Assembly (NCBI RefSeq): GCF_001667145.1
Contig: NZ_LZIF01000107.1
Span: forward strand, 1-64,000
Reading direction: 5' to 3'
From: Mycobacterium sp. 852002-51971_SCH5477799-a
GTDB lineage: Bacteria; Actinomycetota; Actinomycetes; Mycobacteriales; Mycobacteriaceae
DNA length: 64,000 bases
Below are positions 43,450 through 52,153 of this stretch, one piece after another (position 1 is the stretch's first letter; the number at the start of each line of letters is the position of its first letter). Below the pieces are notes generated by a model, which was not told the DNA's origin, made no database searches, and was given only the letters and a program-made list of their open reading frames with translations. The translations under genes and the position numbers were made by a program.

Positions 43450-44391
43450 TTACAGGCGCTCGGCGACCACGAAGTCGGAGAAAGCGTCCTTGTCGTCGGC
43501 CAGCGCGACGTTTTCGATCCAGCGGCCCAGCCGGCGCATGGCGGCGGTCGAGTGCTCGGCCGTCGCACGCCAACCGTGTTGGTTGAGCCAGTCGGTGACG
43601 TCGGCGCGGTGTTCGTCGCGATACATCAGCTCGCCGACGTCGAGGGTCTGCTCCATGCCGATCTCGTCGGCCACCTTCTTGAACCGTTCCCGCATCTGCT
43701 GGCGCCGCTCGTCGGCGTGATTGGGCGCGGTTTCCGCCGAGACGCGGCTTCCGGCCGGGCTCAGTTCGCCGATCAGCGTGAACAACCGGTCCTGGGCCTC
43801 GGCCGGCAGGTACATCAGCAGGCCCTCGGCCAGCCAGGCGGTGCGCTGGCTGGGGTCGAAGCCCGCGGCACGCAGCGCGGCGGGCCAGTCCTGACGCAGG
43901 TCGATGGCGACTTCGCGGCGATCGGCCGAGGGCCTGGCCCCGTTCTCCGCCAGCGTGGTCGACTTGTAAGCCAGCACCTCGGGCTGGTCGAGCTCGTAGA
44001 CCGTGGTGCCGGCCGGCCAGTCCAACCGGTACGCGCGGGAGTCCAGTCCCGAAGCCAGGATCACGATCTGGCGGATCCCCGCCGCGACGGCGTCGGTGAA
44101 GAAGGTGTCGAAGAAGTGGGTCCGCACCGCTTGATAGCCGCGCATGTGGTGCAGGTGCGCCGCGGACTCTTCGTCCAGGGCTTCGACCTTGGCCGCGATC
44201 TCCGGGTCGAGCATGGCCTCCCACAGGACGCCGGCACCGGAATTTGTGACCAGGAGCTTGGCGTAGGGGTCGCGGATAAGCGCGTCGGGACGTTCGGTCT
44301 CGACGGCGCGCGCCGCGGCCACCATCACCGCGGTGGTGCCGACGCTGCTCTTGATGTCCCACGTGTCATCGTGGGTGCGCAGTGAACTCAT
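43450..44391 (-). CDS. SAM-dependent methyltransferase, LCM-like (Rv0146-like)
   Basis: A 313-residue mycobacterial methyltransferase of the leucine-carboxyl-methyltransferase-like family: SSVGTTAVMVAAARAVETERPDALIRDPYA, IVILASGLDSRAYRLDWPAG, ELDQPEVLAYK and WLAEGLLMYLPAEAQ. The substrate is unknown. It is the second of a tandem pair with a 27-bp gap, collinear with Rv0146-Rv0145. Confidence 0.9.
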   Translation of the reverse strand: MSSLRTHDDTWDIKSSVGTTAVMVAAARAVETERPDALIRDPYAKLLVTNSGAGVLWEAMLDPEIAAKVEALDEESAAHLHHMRGYQAVRTHFFDTFFTDAVAAGIRQIVILASGLDSRAYRLDWPAGTTVYELDQPEVLAYKSTTLAENGARPSADRREVAIDLRQDWPAALRAAGFDPSQRTAWLAEGLLMYLPAEAQDRLFTLIGELSPAGSRVSAETAPNHADERRQQMRERFKKVADEIGMEQTLDVGELMYRDEHRADVTDWLNQHGWRATAEHSTAAMRRLGRWIENVALADDKDAFSDFVVAERL

Positions 44392-44418
44392 GGCGGTGCT
44401 CCTTGCATCGATCCTTGG

Positions 44419-45360
44419 TCAGGCGGTGGGCTTGCCGAGACGCGCCCGCAGCAACGTGCTGCGGACCGCTTCGTCGGTCAGGTCGTCGGGTACCGGACGG
44501 CCCAGCCGGGCCATCTCGTCGCGGTTGCTCACGCTGTGCACGTGCCAGCCGTGGTCGGCCAGCCACGCGGCGGCGTCGGATCGGTCCGGCTCCTGGTAGG
44601 TCAGCGCCTGGACATTGACATCCAAACCGAGCCGGTCCCGCATCCGCACCCAGCGCTGCGAGTTGCTCCGGGAGTTCATGCCGAACATCTCGATCGCGAT
44701 CTGGCTGTTCGGCGCGCTGAGCGCGGTGACCATCTCGAACAGCCGGTCCTGGGCGTCGCTGGGCAGGTACGGGAGCAGCCCTTCGGCAAGCCACGTGGTG
44801 GGTTTGGTGCGGTCGAACCCGGCGGCGGTCAGGGCCGCGGGCCAATCGTCACGGAGGTCGACCGGGACGGGATGCCGGATAGCGGATGGCACGGCGCCGT
44901 GCTGCTGCAATATGTCGGTCTTGTATTGGAGCACCTGGGGCTGGTCGATCTCGTAGACCGTGGTGCCGGCCGACCAGTTCAACCGGTAAGCCCTGGAGTC
45001 AAGCCCGGCGGCCAGGATCACCACCTGCCGGATGCCGGCGCCGGCGGCGTCCGCGAAGTACCGGTCGAAGAAGTGGGTGCGCACGGCCTGGTAATCGATT
45101 CCGCATCGATGCGCGCGCTGTCCGTGCTCATCACCGTCGAGCCAGGCGAGCTCCGGGTCGGCCAGCCTCGCCCACGCCGGACCGGCGGACGACACCAGCA
45201 GGCGCGCGAAGTCGTCGCGGATCAGCGGATCGGGGCCGGCGGTTTCCGCCGCGCGCGACGCGGCTACGCCGAGCGCCGTGGCGCCCACGAGTTCGGTGAT
45301 GGTCCAGCTGTCACCGGCGGACCGTACGGATGGCGGCGACGAGGAATCCAGATCAGTCAT
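44419..45360 (-). CDS. SAM-dependent methyltransferase, LCM-like (Rv0145-like)
   Basis: A 313-residue paralogue of the preceding methyltransferase (ELVGATALGVAASRAAETAGPDPLIRDDFA; VVILAAGLDSRAYRLNWSAG; EIDQPQVLQYK; WLAEGLLPYLPSDAQDRLFEM). The two genes clearly arose by tandem duplication. Its upstream region (45361-45429) contains GTTAGTTA and TATACGC boxes that could form its promoter. Confidence 0.9.
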   Translation of the reverse strand: MTDLDSSSPPSVRSAGDSWTITELVGATALGVAASRAAETAGPDPLIRDDFARLLVSSAGPAWARLADPELAWLDGDEHGQRAHRCGIDYQAVRTHFFDRYFADAAGAGIRQVVILAAGLDSRAYRLNWSAGTTVYEIDQPQVLQYKTDILQQHGAVPSAIRHPVPVDLRDDWPAALTAAGFDRTKPTTWLAEGLLPYLPSDAQDRLFEMVTALSAPNSQIAIEMFGMNSRSNSQRWVRMRDRLGLDVNVQALTYQEPDRSDAAAWLADHGWHVHSVSNRDEMARLGRPVPDDLTDEAVRSTLLRARLGKPTA

Positions 45361-45429
45361 ATCCCGGCCATGGTACCGGAATAAGTTAGTTAGCCTATAC
45401 GCTTTGTGCGCAACTTCACTGCGCGCCGA

Positions 45430-46065
45430 CTAAGCCCCCGGCCGCCGGAACGCGCCTTCCAGGAGCTGGCGCATCACTCCGACGAGCGCCAGCAGGTTTT
45501 CCGGGCTCGAAACGTAGCCGGCGTATACGCCCACCCCGCAGACGAGAACCAGCAGCGCCTCGGCCAGCACCGTCGCATCGACATCGGCGACGATCTCGCC
45601 GCGCTCGATCGCCTCATTGATGACGCGCAGCAGGAATTCCCGGCTGATCCGCACGGAATCGTTGTCGGTCTCAGTTAGCTCCGGGTGTCGCTGCGATTCC
45701 AGCACGCCGCTGATTAGAAACGCGGACCCGGCAGGATTCTTCGAATTGGCTCTGGTCGCTTCGGCGATGAATGCCGTCAGCTGCGCCGCCAGGGTGGTCT
45801 CACGGTCGGCTTGTTTGATACCGGCGCCGATCACGAATTGGTTGGTGTCTGCCACCACTTCGCGATAAAGCGCGCGTTTGCTCGAGAAGTAATGGTTAAT
45901 CGCAGGGCGGGTGAGGTCGGCGCGCGCGGCGATGGCCTGGAATGTCGCGCCGTCGTAGCCACGTTCGCTGAACACCAAACGAGCAGCTTGGATGATTCGT
46001 TGCCGAGTCTCGTCGGCCTTCGCGGCGGGCGGACGCCCCGGCCGACGAGTCCCCCGTGGAAGCAT
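45430..46065 (-). CDS. TetR-family regulator (Rv0144-like)
   Basis: A 211-residue TetR protein with a proline/arginine-rich N-terminal tail (RGTRRPGRPPAAKADETRQRIIQAARLVFSERGYDGATF) and the helix-turn-helix AARADLTRPAINHYFSSKRALYREV. It lies 2 bp behind the pirin gene and 69 bp ahead of the methyltransferase pair, all on the same strand. It may control the pirin promoter, where GGAC/GTCC dyads are seen. Confidence 0.87.
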   Translation of the reverse strand: MLPRGTRRPGRPPAAKADETRQRIIQAARLVFSERGYDGATFQAIAARADLTRPAINHYFSSKRALYREVVADTNQFVIGAGIKQADRETTLAAQLTAFIAEATRANSKNPAGSAFLISGVLESQRHPELTETDNDSVRISREFLLRVINEAIERGEIVADVDATVLAEALLVLVCGVGVYAGYVSSPENLLALVGVMRQLLEGAFRRPGA

Positions 46066-46067
46066 TG

Positions 46068-47048
46068 CTAAAGTGTGCCATCGCCGTGGTGCGGCATTAG
46101 CGCATTTGGCGGAATGCTGCCAAACTTCCCGGCCTGGTAGTCCTCGAGCGCCGCGATCAATTCCGCGCGGGTGTTCATTACGAAAGGCCCGTAGTGGAAT
46201 ACCGGCTCGCGAATCGGCTGCCCGCCCAGGAGCAGCAAATCAATGGCCGTCCGGCTGGGGTCCGGGGCCTGCCGGGCCCCGACAGTGATCCGGTCGCCGG
46301 GCCCGAGGACCGCTAACTGTCCCTGGTGGATCGGATGGGCGACCGGGCCGACGTACCCGCTGCCAGACAACACATAGACCAGGGCATTGAAGTCGCGCCG
46401 CCACGGAACGTCGAGGCGCGCCCCGTTCTCGACGGTCGCATGCGCGAGGGTGATCGGCGTGTGGGTGACACCGGGGCCCCGGTGGCCGTCGATCTCGCCG
46501 GCGATGATGCGAATCAGCGCCCCGCCGTCGTCGGATGCCAGCAACGCGACGTCGCCGCCTTCGATCGACTGGTACCGCGGGGATGCGAACTTGTTCTTCT
46601 TGGGCAGGTTCACCCAGAGCTGGACGCCGTGGAACAGCCCGCCGCGGTCGACCAGCTCGGCCGGCGGCGTCTCGATGTGCAGGATGCCCGAGCCGGCCGT
46701 CATCCACTGAGTCGCACCGTCGGCGATCAGGCCGCCACCGCCGTGGGAGTCCTGGTGTGCGAACTTCCCGTCGAGCATGTAGGTCACGGTTTCGAAGCCG
46801 CGGTGTGGATGCCAGTCGGTCCCCCGGGGCTCCCCCGGCTCGTATTCGACCTCGCCCATCTGATCCATGTGCACGAACGGATCGAGCGCGGTCGTGCTGA
46901 CTCCCGCGAAAGCGCGCACGACGGGAAACCCCTCGCCCTCATAGCCGCGCGGACCGGTGGTGATCGATCGGACCGGCCGATCGGTGTCGGTGGGTCCGGG
47001 ACCGCTGACCCGTGGCAATGTCAGCGTGTTAGCTGTGACTGCGGGCAT
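46068..47048 (-). CDS. Pirin-family bicupin protein
   Basis: A 326-residue pirin. The N-terminal cupin carries the metal site DWHPHRGFETVTYMLDGKFAHQDS (His-x-His plus a later His/Glu: GILHIETPPAE), and the C-terminal cupin domain follows (LVYVLSGSGYVGPVAHPIHQGQLAVLG). Bacterial pirins bind iron and some have quercetinase activity; the role here is open. A strong GAGGAGG precedes the ATG at 47046-47048. It probably forms an operon with the following TetR gene. Confidence 0.9.
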   Translation of the reverse strand: MPAVTANTLTLPRVSGPGPTDTDRPVRSITTGPRGYEGEGFPVVRAFAGVSTTALDPFVHMDQMGEVEYEPGEPRGTDWHPHRGFETVTYMLDGKFAHQDSHGGGGLIADGATQWMTAGSGILHIETPPAELVDRGGLFHGVQLWVNLPKKNKFASPRYQSIEGGDVALLASDDGGALIRIIAGEIDGHRGPGVTHTPITLAHATVENGARLDVPWRRDFNALVYVLSGSGYVGPVAHPIHQGQLAVLGPGDRITVGARQAPDPSRTAIDLLLLGGQPIREPVFHYGPFVMNTRAELIAALEDYQAGKFGSIPPNALMPHHGDGTL

Positions 47049-47070
47049 CTGACCTCCTCTTATAGTGAAT

Positions 47071-47095
47071 GTCCTATATAACCGGACTTGGGTCC
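47071..47095. promoter_or_regulatory. GTCC/GGAC dyads upstream of the pirin gene
   Basis: GTCC (47071-47074), GGAC (47084-47087) and GTCC (47092-47095) form two overlapping dyads; GGAC-TTGG-GTCC (47084-47095) is perfect. TATATA at 47075-47080 could be the -10 box, so a regulator here would block RNA polymerase. Confidence 0.4.
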
Positions 47096-47142
47096 ACTTA
47101 TTCCGGAGGAGGGAAAGGCTTGCGCGGGGATACCGGCCGACA

Positions 47143-47176
47143 ATTTCGCCCCGGCACGAAGGTGCCGGGGCGAAAT
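47143..47176 (-). terminator. Perfect 15-bp hairpin, terminator behind the Dps gene
   Basis: ATTTCGCCCCGGCAC (47143-47157), loop GAAG, then the exact complement (47162-47176). It lies 29 bp past the Dps stop codon and before the pirin promoter. No U-tract follows, the common form in mycobacteria. Confidence 0.75.
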
Positions 47177-47204
47177 GCGCGATGCCTGCGCTTAGCGAAG
47201 CATC

Positions 47205-47753
47205 TCAGGCTTTGCCACGGGCGCTGCCTGCGGCGCCTTTCTCGGTGCTTTTACCTTGGTGCGCCAGCTTGCCGCCGGCGCTTTCCAGGTGCGCCCGGAC
47301 GAACCACTGGAACTTCTCCAACTGACCCGCCTGGCCGATCAGCAGGTCCTGGGTGACCTGGTCGAGTTCGTCGGTCTCGTCGATGTACCGGCGGATGTCC
47401 TCGATGACACCGTTGTAGACGAGGTCCAGCGCCGCCAGGTGCGCCTGTACCGTGTCTCGACCGACCGAGTAGTCGTCCCACGACCGGTCCTTGATGATGG
47501 CGCCGGGCGTCCCCTGTGGCGAAGCACCAAGGGCCGCAATACGTTCGGCGACATCGTCGGCGTATCCACGCACCACGTCCACTTGCGGGTCGATCATCTC
47601 GTGCACGCCGATGAAGTTCGGGCCAACCACGTTCCAGTGAATGTGCTTCAGCGTCAGGTGAAGATCGTTGTAAGTGCTCAGTTGCTTCTGCAGCAGTTCG
47701 GTGAGCCGCGCCGCCTGCTTATCGGTCAATCCCGGAATTGTGAACTGAGTCAT
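47205..47753 (-). CDS. dps: Dps-type DNA-binding ferritin
   Basis: A 182-residue Dps protein. The ferroxidase ligands are in HIHWNVVGPNFIGVHEMIDPQVD (two His, Asp and Glu of the inter-subunit site). The C-terminal tail is Lys/Arg/Ala-rich (KLAHQGKSTEKGAAGSARGKA), as in mycobacterial Dps1, where it binds DNA. It stores iron and protects DNA in starvation and oxidative stress. Virulent M. tuberculosis lacks a Dps of this type as far as I recall, so this supports a non-tuberculous species. Confidence 0.93.
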   Translation of the reverse strand: MTQFTIPGLTDKQAARLTELLQKQLSTYNDLHLTLKHIHWNVVGPNFIGVHEMIDPQVDVVRGYADDVAERIAALGASPQGTPGAIIKDRSWDDYSVGRDTVQAHLAALDLVYNGVIEDIRRYIDETDELDQVTQDLLIGQAGQLEKFQWFVRAHLESAGGKLAHQGKSTEKGAAGSARGKA

Positions 47754-47840
47754 CGCTTATTTCCTAGCTTCCTTCCATGGTTCACACACAGCTACTTGCA
47801 CTGCTGGGTACCCGATGGCCCCGCTGAAAAACGCTACGGA

Positions 47841-48752
47841 TCAAAGCGAGTGGATTTGCTGCACCGGCAGCCGCGGTCCGCGGCGGGGTTCGTACGCCAG
47901 CCCGCTGGCTTCGAGCAGCCGAACCACCCGCTGGCGATGGGGTCGCATCGGTGCGAGCAGTTCGAGCATGCCCGCGTCGTCGACGGGCCGGCCCAACAGG
48001 GTCCAGCCGATCATTTTGGGAATGTGGTAGTCGCCCACCGACACGGCGTCGGCATCGCCGAAGGCGCGCTGTGCGGTCTCGGCGGCGGTCCACTCCCCAA
48101 CCCCCGGCAGCGACATCAACGCGTCCCGCGCCTGCACCGCCGGCCGAGACACCAACCGTTCCAGCGAGGAAGCCCGCCGCGCACAGGTCACTACGGTCTG
48201 CGCCCGCCGAGGGTCGACGTTGGCACGATGGAACTCCCACGACGGGATGTGTCGCCACACCTGTGCCGACGGCATGACACGCATCCCCGCCGGTGCGGGT
48301 CCCGGCGCGGGGGTGCCGTATTTCGTCACCAGCACCCGCCACGAGCGAAACGCATCGGCGCCGGGCACCCGTTGCTCGATGATCGCCGGGATCAGGGCCT
48401 CCAGTACCAGGCCGGTGCGGCCCAGGCGCAAGTGCGGAACCCGTTGGTGCGCGGCCGCAACCGTTGGATGCCTCGGGACGAAGTCCGAGTCGTCGTCCTC
48501 GAAGCCCAGCATGGCGGGCAGCATCTCGATGAATTCTTCGGCGCCGCTGCCCCACGCCACGCCGTGCGCGGCATTGGGCGCGACGCGGCTGATCCGGGCC
48601 GTGACGGACCCGCTGGGCAGCAGGCTGGTGCGCCAGATCGAGCCGTCTCCGGGAGCCCGGAAGCAGGGATCGCCGAAACCGCGGCGAAGGGGCGCCAACG
48701 TGTGTCCGAAGCTGACGGCTCCGGGAAACACGACCGTGCGCGTGCTCGTCAC
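47841..48752 (-). CDS. HhH-GPD superfamily DNA glycosylase-like protein (Rv0142-like)
   Basis: A protein of about 303 residues whose C-terminal half has the helix-hairpin-helix-GPD architecture of AlkA-type 3-methyladenine glycosylases: VLEALIPAIIEQRVPGADAFRSWR, then MSLPGVGEWTAAETAQRAFGDADAVSVGDYHIPKMIGW. The catalytic-position Asp is present in SVGDYHI. It probably excises alkylated bases, though activity is unproven. The GTG at 48750-48752 is chosen over an ATG at 48803 because it matches the length of the M. tuberculosis counterpart as remembered. It is divergent to the NTF2-like gene. Confidence 0.8.
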   Translation of the reverse strand: MTSTRTVVFPGAVSFGHTLAPLRRGFGDPCFRAPGDGSIWRTSLLPSGSVTARISRVAPNAAHGVAWGSGAEEFIEMLPAMLGFEDDDSDFVPRHPTVAAAHQRVPHLRLGRTGLVLEALIPAIIEQRVPGADAFRSWRVLVTKYGTPAPGPAPAGMRVMPSAQVWRHIPSWEFHRANVDPRRAQTVVTCARRASSLERLVSRPAVQARDALMSLPGVGEWTAAETAQRAFGDADAVSVGDYHIPKMIGWTLLGRPVDDAGMLELLAPMRPHRQRVVRLLEASGLAYEPRRGPRLPVQQIHSL

Positions 48753-48815
48753 CTGATGATTCTCCGACTGCCCTGATTGACCGTGAACTGCGGTCCAAGT
48801 CAATATTGCGTTGTG

Positions 48816-49214
48816 ATGACGCCGTTCGATGACCCGCAGGGCGAACTGGCTTGGATGTTCTTGCAGACCGTCAGCGACGACGGCGATCTGGACGAGGGCT
48901 TCGCGCTGCTCAGTGAGGACTTCTCCTACTGGACCCTCTACACGCGGACCCCCTGCGACAAGGCCACGTTTCGTCAGGCGATCGAGCGACGCAAGAAAGA
49001 CCTCGAGCTGATCATCGACCTGGTGCGCTGCGTCAACGAGGGAGAGACCGTGGTGGTGGAGGCGCAGGCCACCGGCACCACCTCCGACGGCCGCGAATTC
49101 GACAGCCCGTTCGTATGCATCTTCGACACCCGCGACGGGCTGATCGTCTCGATGCGTTTGTACAGCGACACCCGGGCCGTCGCGACTGCCCTTCCCGGGT
49201 GGATCCCCTACTGA
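48816..49214 (+). CDS. NTF2/SnoaL-like protein (Rv0141c-like)
   Basis: A 132-residue protein (MTPFDDPQGELAWMFLQTVSDDGDLDEGFALLSEDFSYWTLYTR) with the cone-shaped NTF2-like fold and C-terminal FVCIFDTRDGLIVSMRLYSDT, which is typical of limonene-epoxide-hydrolase/ketosteroid-isomerase-like sequences. Function unknown. Its last 7 bases overlap the end of the convergent DUF427 gene. Confidence 0.8.
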   Translation: MTPFDDPQGELAWMFLQTVSDDGDLDEGFALLSEDFSYWTLYTRTPCDKATFRQAIERRKKDLELIIDLVRCVNEGETVVVEAQATGTTSDGREFDSPFVCIFDTRDGLIVSMRLYSDTRAVATALPGWIPY

Positions 49215-49588
49215 GCCGAGACGCTGATGTCGGCCTTGGTGGGATAGAACGCCACATGCCCGGCAATCGCCGCGACCGCCGGATAGGGCTGCTCGTACGT
49301 CCAGATCACATCGTCGACGGTGTCACCGGCGGAGGTGGTCACGCTGTAATAGCTCGCGTCGCCCTTGAAGGGACAGTACGTGCTGGTGTCCGTCCGGGTG
49401 AGCCGATCCCGCACCACGTCGGCGATCGGAATGTATTGCACGGCAGGTAAAGTGGCTTCGCGCAATTCGAGTGCCGCAGTGGTGTCGGCGATCAACTCGC
49501 CGTTCACGCGCACCTGCACCCGCCCTTTGGTCGGCTCGATGGTGATCGGGTGCCCCGCGCTGGGCTCCTTGATTTCCGGATGGGCCAT
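49208..49588 (-). CDS. DUF427 protein (Rv0140-like)
   Basis: A 126-residue single-domain DUF427 protein: PTKGRVQVRVNGELIADTTAALELREATLPAVQYIPIADV, STYCPFKGDASYYSV, and the C-terminal HVAFYPTKADISV. It is the same family as the longer protein at 16034. Function unknown. A GGAGGA lies before the ATG at 49586-49588. Confidence 0.85.
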   Translation of the reverse strand: MAHPEIKEPSAGHPITIEPTKGRVQVRVNGELIADTTAALELREATLPAVQYIPIADVVRDRLTRTDTSTYCPFKGDASYYSVTTSAGDTVDDVIWTYEQPYPAVAAIAGHVAFYPTKADISVSAQ

Positions 49589-49636
49589 GGTGGTTCCTCC
49601 TTAGACGTCTATCCGACTTTCAACGCGCGTCCGCCG

Positions 49637-50479
49637 TCAAGGCTTCCCGTCCGCCGGACCGAATGCGTAGCGGTGGTATTGCGCCATGTTCGCCGCCGCA
49701 GGCAACAGCGACATGATTTTGCCCAAGGCCCGGGATGAGCGGGGCAACTGCGCGAAGGTGTACGACTCGAACCACCGTTCCCACGCCAGCAGCCGCACCG
49801 CCGGCACGGCTTCGATGATGTCGGCGGGCCCGTTGATCGCCCAGTGCAGCGTGGAACCCGACCGCCGCACCACGGTGTTGAGCCATTGGGACTTGATGCC
49901 GAGCCAGTTGAACACGTCGAACTGCAGCTCGCCCGAACCGAACCGGTCGACTACCCGGCGCAGCAGCGCGGTGCCCTCCCGTTCGGTGAGGTACATGGTG
50001 AGCCCCTCCGCGATCATCAGTGTGGGGCGGTCGGCGGGGATTTCCGCCAGCCAGGCCGGGTCGGTGACCGAGGCGGCAATGACGCGATAGTGATCGCGGC
50101 TCGGGTAAAGCTGGGTGCGCAGCGCCGCGACCTCGGGGTAGTCGACGTCGTACCACTGGACGTCCGGGCCGGGCCGCACGCGGAAAAACCGGCTGTCGAG
50201 CCCACAGCCCAGGTGCAGCACGACCGAACGCGGATGTACGGCAAGGAATTCGCGCGTCCACTGATCGAAGTGCGCCGACCGGGTGGTCACCGACGGTGCC
50301 CGGCGCGGTGTGATGGTGGTTTGCTTCCAGTCGTAGTCGATGCGCTCGACGATCTCCTTCGCGTAGCGATCGCCCAGGATCGGTTTCGGGAAGTCGGCGT
50401 CAAGCGCCTTCGCGTAGAACGTCGCCAGCATGGTCTGGGGCGCCCCGGTGAGATCGACAGGCACTCGCGCGGTAGTCAC
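49637..50479 (-). CDS. Class I O-methyltransferase, TcmP/LCM-like
   Basis: A 280-residue methyltransferase with VVLHLGCGLDSRFFRVRPG as SAM-binding loop, WYDVDYPEVAALRTQLYP and MIAEGLTMYLTEREG. It is of the tetracenomycin polyketide O-methyltransferase TcmP/LCM type, more distant from the paralogues at 43450-45360. The GTG at 50477-50479 is chosen; the frame extends to 50575, but those residues are Ala/Arg-rich. I do not recall this gene in the M. tuberculosis order. Confidence 0.82.
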   Translation of the reverse strand: MTTARVPVDLTGAPQTMLATFYAKALDADFPKPILGDRYAKEIVERIDYDWKQTTITPRRAPSVTTRSAHFDQWTREFLAVHPRSVVLHLGCGLDSRFFRVRPGPDVQWYDVDYPEVAALRTQLYPSRDHYRVIAASVTDPAWLAEIPADRPTLMIAEGLTMYLTEREGTALLRRVVDRFGSGELQFDVFNWLGIKSQWLNTVVRRSGSTLHWAINGPADIIEAVPAVRLLAWERWFESYTFAQLPRSSRALGKIMSLLPAAANMAQYHRYAFGPADGKP

Positions 50480-50543
50480 ACCGCCCGAGGCTAGTCCCGC
50501 CCCGGACGCCGCGCCGCGTTCTGAACACGGGTCGGCGTGGTGT

Positions 50544-51563
50544 TCAGCCGGGAGTCGTGCTCCCGCTCTTGGCATTTCGCATCGCCGCCCAGAATCGGGC
50601 CGCGTCGCGAATGGACTCCTCGACCGGGCGCGGCTGCCAGCCCAGTTCGTGGACGGCCTTGCTGTGGTCGACGGGCGCCTCGGCGCGCATCATGCGCACC
50701 GAGGCGAGGCTGAGTTCGGCGTCCTTGCCGGTGAGGCGGGCCCGCAAGTCGCCCAGCGCGCCCAGCGCATACAGCATCGGGACGGAGATGGAGCGCCGCG
50801 GCGCGGGCACGCCGGCCTCGTCGGCTGCGATTCGGACCACGTCTTTCAGCGCGATCATCCGCTCGGAGATCAGGTACCGCTCGCCGATGCGCCCGTGTTC
50901 GGAGGCCAGGATCATGGCCCGGGCGGCGTCGGTGACACCGACGGCTTCCAGCTGAATGCCCTCCATCGTGAAGGGCAGCTTGCCGAAGACCGCGCCGGCG
51001 ATGAACGCACCATGCGGGGTGCGGCCCCAGTCGCCGCTGCCGTATGTCGTCGACACGCACATCGCCACCGCGGGCAGCCCGCATTCGGCCACGTAGCGCA
51101 TCACCAGGTTCTCGGCGTGGACCCGGGACCGGACGTAGTCCGACACCCCCCGGGTGTCGATGCTGTCCTCTTCGGTCGCGACGTGTCCGCGGCGCCGCCC
51201 GACGGTCGTGTAGGTGCTGGTGAAGATGAACCGGCGCAGGCCGGTTTGCGTGACGGCCACATCGAGGACGTTGCGCAGCCCTTCGACGTTGGTGCGAAAC
51301 AGCGGCGAGGTATCACGCAGCCAGGCGCGGGTGTCGACGACGCAGTAGTAGACGTCGTCGACACCGTTCATCGCCTCCCGCAGCACGGCGGTATCGAAAA
51401 CGTCGCCGTGGAAGCGGGTGAGCTCGAGGTCGTCGATGGAGCGGGTGTTGGCCCCTTCGCGCACCATGGCCCGCACCTCATGGCCGTCGGCGACCAGCTG
51501 GCGGGTGACGTGTGAACCCAGAAAACCGTTGGCGCCGATGACGAGTTTGGGCTTGATGCTCAC
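50544..51563 (-). CDS. NAD-dependent epimerase/dehydratase (Rv0139-like)
   Basis: A 339-residue extended SDR with KLVIGANGFLGSHVTRQL as dinucleotide motif, TSTYTTVG, and SDYVRSRVHAENLVMRY in place of the usual YxxxK region (Tyr followed by Arg rather than Lys at +4). It resembles dihydroflavonol reductase/3-beta-HSD-type enzymes. The missing Lys is odd. The GTG at 51561-51563 overlaps the upstream TGA (GTGA), which decides the start. Confidence 0.85.
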   Translation of the reverse strand: MSIKPKLVIGANGFLGSHVTRQLVADGHEVRAMVREGANTRSIDDLELTRFHGDVFDTAVLREAMNGVDDVYYCVVDTRAWLRDTSPLFRTNVEGLRNVLDVAVTQTGLRRFIFTSTYTTVGRRRGHVATEEDSIDTRGVSDYVRSRVHAENLVMRYVAECGLPAVAMCVSTTYGSGDWGRTPHGAFIAGAVFGKLPFTMEGIQLEAVGVTDAARAMILASEHGRIGERYLISERMIALKDVVRIAADEAGVPAPRRSISVPMLYALGALGDLRARLTGKDAELSLASVRMMRAEAPVDHSKAVHELGWQPRPVEESIRDAARFWAAMRNAKSGSTTPG

Positions 51564-52066
51564 CGGGCGCCTCCGTACTGCTCCACGAATTGCGCGCCGG
51601 CCTCGTCGAGGGTGCCGAGCTCCTGCGCCTTGCGGCACCACTTCAACGTGGCCTGCACGAAACGCAGCGGGTTGTAGATGTCTTCCTGCTGACGCCACAT
51701 GCCATCGCCGGCGTAGGTGATGATCGAAATGTTCGTCGCGCCGATGACCGTGCCGTCCCCGGGATCGCGCATCGGGTTGTCGAGTTCCATGATGATGCGC
51801 CCGGTGGGTTCGTCGATCACCGACCACAGCGACGGGAACGCGACCATGTGGCTGCCCGGAAAGCTGCCCATCGTCCGGCTGATCCACTCGCGGACCTCAT
51901 CGCGGCCATGCATGGTGCCCGCCGCGTGTTCGATGTACAGGACGTCGGGTGTGTAGTGCTGGACCCAGGCGTCCCAGTCCTGCGTTTGCGCCGCCGCATC
52001 GACGGTCGCTTCGAATTTTTCGAAGGCGGCGGCCAGTTCGCTACGGGAGAACTTGGGCGTGCTCAT
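51560..52066 (-). CDS. SnoaL-like protein (Rv0138-like)
   Basis: A 168-residue NTF2-like protein (RSELAAAFEKFEATVDAAAQTQDWDAWVQHYTPDVLYIEHAAGTMHGRDEVREWISRTM), with strand-rich C-terminus (GRIIMELDNPMRDPGDGTVIGATNISIITYAGDGMWRQQEDIYNPLRF). Function unknown. It forms a two-gene operon with the following epimerase by a 4-base overlap, so the two may act in sequence. Confidence 0.83.
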   Translation of the reverse strand: MSTPKFSRSELAAAFEKFEATVDAAAQTQDWDAWVQHYTPDVLYIEHAAGTMHGRDEVREWISRTMGSFPGSHMVAFPSLWSVIDEPTGRIIMELDNPMRDPGDGTVIGATNISIITYAGDGMWRQQEDIYNPLRFVQATLKWCRKAQELGTLDEAGAQFVEQYGGAR

Positions 52067-52153
52067 GATGTCGCGGCACCGTTGCAGCTCATCGGCGGAG
52101 TGTAGCCTGGCCTTGTTCCTGCCCGAGTGCTAGCCGGTTATGGAGGACGAAGC

